Notes under the pieces: generated by a model
Seen by the model: the letters and a program-made list of their open reading frames with translations, nothing else
The model's database searches: none
What the model was told of the DNA's origin: nothing
In this document: positions 61,416-64,000 of the stretch, piece after piece
How positions within the stretch are numbered: position 1 is the first letter of the stretch
How the letters are laid out: every line of letters begins with the position of its first letter
Program-made: the position numbers and the translations under genes
Origin: Lolium rigidum
Taxonomy: Eukaryota > Streptophyta > Magnoliopsida > Poales > Poaceae
DNA: 64,000 bases
Assembly: GCF_022539505.1 (NCBI RefSeq)
Contig: NC_061514.1
Coordinates: forward strand, 251,336,124 to 251,400,123
Direction of reading: 5' to 3'

Positions 61416-61674
61416 CTCCCTCTCGTCAAAAAACAAGTGTACATTTAGCTTTTTTACTAAATTAAATTTTATCAAAGTTGACTAACTTTATACAAATAGT
61501 AGCAATATATGTGACATAAGATTAGTATATTGTGATACTATATTTTAAGATCAACCTAGTGATGTTAATTCAATGTCATAAATATCTACTTCTTTCTAAA
61601 AATTTACTTGAATTAAGCACCATTGACTTATAACAAAAGCTAAACATACGCTTATTCGTGGACGGAACGAGCAG
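61416..61674. mobile_element. Degenerate Stowaway-type MITE
   Basis: The left end CTCCCTCTCGTCAAAAAACA and the right end (reverse) CTGCTCGTTCCGTCCACGAA are imperfect copies of the CTCCCTCCGTCC family. Inside, AAGTGTACATTTAGCTTTT and its complement AAAAGCTAAACATACGCTT face each other. TA follows the right end. Confidence 0.75.
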
Positions 61675-61676
61675 TA

Positions 61677-62798
61677 GTTCTACCGGTTAAAATAATGATG
61701 ATCCAAAACATTCTCCACGACCCGCACAATACCCGGAACACGTATAATAGTAGGAAAGACAAATTATTTCATCGTTGAGCATATTATAAAAAAGTGATAA
61801 TTATTAAAATTACTTAAAAATATTAGTTTAAGAGATGACAACTTGGTACCATAGATGTAATAGTCTCATTTGTGGAGGGAATCAAGGAAATGATCATCTT
61901 TAACTAAAAGAACGCAAATGTTCTCTTTTGTCTCTCTTTCATAACATGACGACCCTAAGAGAAGCCTAATCTCACCCTATTTTTGTGTGCATTAAGTTGA
62001 CAGCTTGTCCCACATAAGTTATCCATGTGTCACCTGTGCTAGTTCGTGGTCCTTGAGGAACAATCTTAGATCCTTTGAAATGCATCCTCTAAAGTAGTTT
62101 TAGAGTGTATAGAGGCTGCGGATTTTTTAGACCTCTAAAACTGCATCCTCGATATCTATTTATCTTATGTTTCCCTTATGTACATGCATATAAACTTTAA
62201 TTCAACTCCAATTTCACATCAATATAGTCCATTGGAGTCCGAACCAGGGACATGAGGTTGGAGAAGGACCAAATGGATGGGTGGGGAGGGGGCGGCACCA
62301 AGCCCTCTAGATGCTCCTGCCGGTGAAGCAATACTGGCAAGCGGCAAGGAGAGCTCGTTGTTGCTACTTAATAGGACAGTAGGTTTGTTGGGGCTCCCGA
62401 TGTCGAGGTCTATCGAACCAATGAGAGGATATAAGAACCTCTTTTCCCCTTCGAGCAATATGCAAACAAAATTAAAAGTTTGCATGTTGCCCTTAACGGT
62501 ATCTAAGTACTTGTAAGGTAGAAATGTAATGTTAATTGACAGGATAAATAAGATAATAATGGTAAATATACCTTTGACATTATTTACTTAAATAAAAGAA
62601 TAAGAGCAATTTAAAAGATGATTCTTGTGGAAGGAAAAATTTCGGAGTTCACGTCACTTGACCTATCTCTCATAAGCCTTGTGGCATACAATATAAGGCC
62701 GAGATATGAGTTTAATGATGTATGAATACATGGAAATATCACGATGACAAATACGATAATCTATATGGGCATCAAGTCCACGAAATCCACGAAAGCAT
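61677..62798. other. Gene-free AT-rich spacer
   Basis: No domain-bearing frame. The frames at 62219-62516 on both strands are short and unsupported. Confidence 0.55.
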
Positions 62799-62802
62799 GA
62801 GC

Positions 62803-63410
62803 TTTTTTTCGAAATTGGGAGTTTAACCCCGGCTTCTGCATCATGATGATGCACACGGCCTTTTATTAAAAAGCAGTAGTATTAAGTCTTACATAACTTG
62901 CATCTCAATCATCGGCTACAGTTGATACAAAAATCAACCAGCGGAACCAATAAAACATAGTAAAACTACATATCACTGTAGCCTCCTAGTATGACGCCAG
63001 CCAGCCAGGCACAAGATATCCTGAGCGACCGTCTGAAGCCGTGTACATCCAGAAACCATGGCATCCCGTAGTCCCTCCGGCGAAATGAGAGCCCACAGCT
63101 GAACCCAGTGAGCTATCATATGAATAACCTACAAGTAATGAAAAGATTTTTTTTGTTAAAGATAAGATCATTTCTTGCCCTCCAAATAGACCAACATAAA
63201 GCAGAAACCCCAACACGGATGAAATCTTTAGATTGTCTATCTACCCCATTTAACCAATTTCCAAACATATTTGTAATATTGGTTGGAGGTGGAAGATCAA
63301 AAGTGAAATTAACCGTACGCCAAAGAAGTTTAGCTAATGGACACTCAATGAACAGGTGTTTGACGGTTTCATGTTCACCACAAAAAAACACATTTCATAC
63401 ATCCGTTCCA
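62803..63410 (-). mobile_element. LINE 3' end, 5'-truncated
   Basis: The minus strand carries the reverse-transcriptase C-terminal zf-RVT coding end (63391-62980), a short 3' UTR (gatgcagaagccggggtt) and an A run at 62809-62803. Confidence 0.85.
62985..63391 (-). pseudogene. LINE reverse-transcriptase C-terminus (zf-RVT)
   Basis: FFCGEHETVKHLFIECPLAK, LWRTVNFTFDLPPPTNITN, FGNWLNGVDRQSKDFIRVG and ALCWSIWRARNDLIFNKKN match the zinc-binding C-terminal domain of plant L1 reverse transcriptases. After a shift near 63130 the family's end follows (HWVQLWALISPEG, AQDILCLAGWRH). The catalytic RT and endonuclease are absent through normal LINE 5' truncation. Confidence 0.88.
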
Positions 63411-63584
63411 ATTCCGTTTAGATAAATTATCTTTAGTTAATAGGGATTTCTATTTCTGTGCCCTCGGGTCCTTAGTTGTGCTCAGTTTTCCCCAGCTCCT
63501 TAGTTTTTCCTCAGTTTTCCTCAAGACCTTGTTTGAAACCCACAGAAGCAGCTCAGACGGCAGGATTCCCGTTTAGTTGACCGT
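63411..63584. other. Short unassigned sequence up to gap
   Basis: Repeats of ccttagtttttcctcagttttcc near 63470-63530; nothing else is visible. Confidence 0.4.
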
Positions 63585-63684
63585 NNNNNNNNNNNNNNNN
63601 NNNNNNNNNNNNNNNNNNNNNNNNNNNNNNNNNNNNNNNNNNNNNNNNNNNNNNNNNNNNNNNNNNNNNNNNNNNNNNNNNNNN
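63585..63684. other. Assembly gap (100 N)
   Basis: Exactly 100 N. Confidence 0.99.
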
Positions 63685-63819
63685 ATCCCATTGCCACTTC
63701 TTTTTGCAAAATTATTGGATAAGCGGATGAAGCCACTAGTCCAACAGAAAGTTGCCCAACAAGATTGAAAGATAAACACCACATACTTCCTCATGAGCTA
63801 TAAAACATTGACACAACCA

Positions 63820-64000
63820 GAGGTGATAAATTTTAAATTGTTTAAAGGTAGCACTCAAGCAATTTTACTTTGAAATTATGGAGAAATACCATGTAGTAGG
63901 TAGGTATGGTGGACACAAATGGCATAGTGTTGTTTGGCTCATGATTTGGATGCATGAGAAGTATTCCCTTCTCGATACAAGGTTTAGGTTAGCAAGGGCT
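63820..64000 (-). mobile_element. Third copy of the element 1/2 gypsy body, partial
   Basis: From about 63836 it matches 46175-46340 of element 1 (ttaaaggtagcactcaagcaa, taccatgtagtaggtaggta, gcatgagaagtattccct) with about 8 percent difference and several indels. It runs out of the window. Confidence 0.8.

Overview
This window looks like intergenic DNA from a large, repeat-rich grass genome, probably Pooideae (Triticeae, Poeae or relatives). The evidence is its content: CACTA elements with TNP2-type transposases and second-gene products, Athila-like Ty3/gypsy elements primed by tRNA-Asp with 'tgatacgtc...' LTR ends, gypsy elements primed by tRNA-Lys, a Ty1/copia remnant, a FAR1/MULE-type element, a Helitron, a PIF/Harbinger-like element, Stowaway-type MITEs and LINE tails. 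I see no single-copy host gene, rRNA, genuine tRNA or CRISPR. Three runs of exactly 100 N (8829-8928, 50123-50222, 63585-63684) mark assembly gaps.

Layout. 1-5899: a CACTA element (5' end outside) with a decayed TNP2 transposase, a Ulp1-like second gene and a small RNase H1 N-domain gene, ending in GTGGCGCA hairpins and a CACTAGTAGG terminus. 6.2-7.1 kb: LINE debris. 7.1-8.8 kb: a GTGGCGCC hairpin block and two minus-strand TE-type ORFs. 8.9-9.99 kb plus 20.76-~22.0 kb: a second CACTA, split by a 10.8-kb Athila-like gypsy element (9989-20762, TSD ccaaa). That gypsy element itself carries a solo LTR inside its 3' LTR. 22.5-27.9 kb: a third CACTA carrying a spliced Tnp1/DUF8039-Ulp1 gene. 28.4-33.8 kb: a Mutator-like element with inverted ends, a FAR1-type transposase pseudogene and a possible second spliced gene. 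35.05-37.63 kb: a non-autonomous Helitron. 37.8-43.4 kb: two copies of a tRNA-Lys-primed gypsy element, one inserted into the gag of the other. 43.4-57.05 kb: two minus-strand non-autonomous gypsy elements without pol, separated by a gap and a ~130-bp tandem array. 57.05-58.6 kb: the 3' half of a copia element. 59.3-61.0 kb: a Harbinger-like element. 61.4-61.7 kb: a Stowaway-type MITE. 62.8-63.4 kb: a minus-strand LINE tail. 63.7-64.0 kb: a third copy of the minus-strand gypsy internal region.

The order of nesting gives relative ages. The gypsy element at 9989-20762 is younger than the CACTA it splits, and the solo LTR is younger still. Retroelement B is younger than A, and the minus-strand element at 43400 is younger than B. 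Nearly every reading frame is broken by single-base indels, many in homopolymers, so some breaks may be assembly errors rather than decay. The observations I rate highest are the RNase H1-N/membrane mini-protein and the Ulp1-like protein lacking its catalytic Cys in the first CACTA, the MULE with an extra spliced ORF, the Helitron, the gag frame that starts inside the LTR and reads through the PBS, and the two pol-less gypsy elements that share a non-coding body but carry different ORFs.
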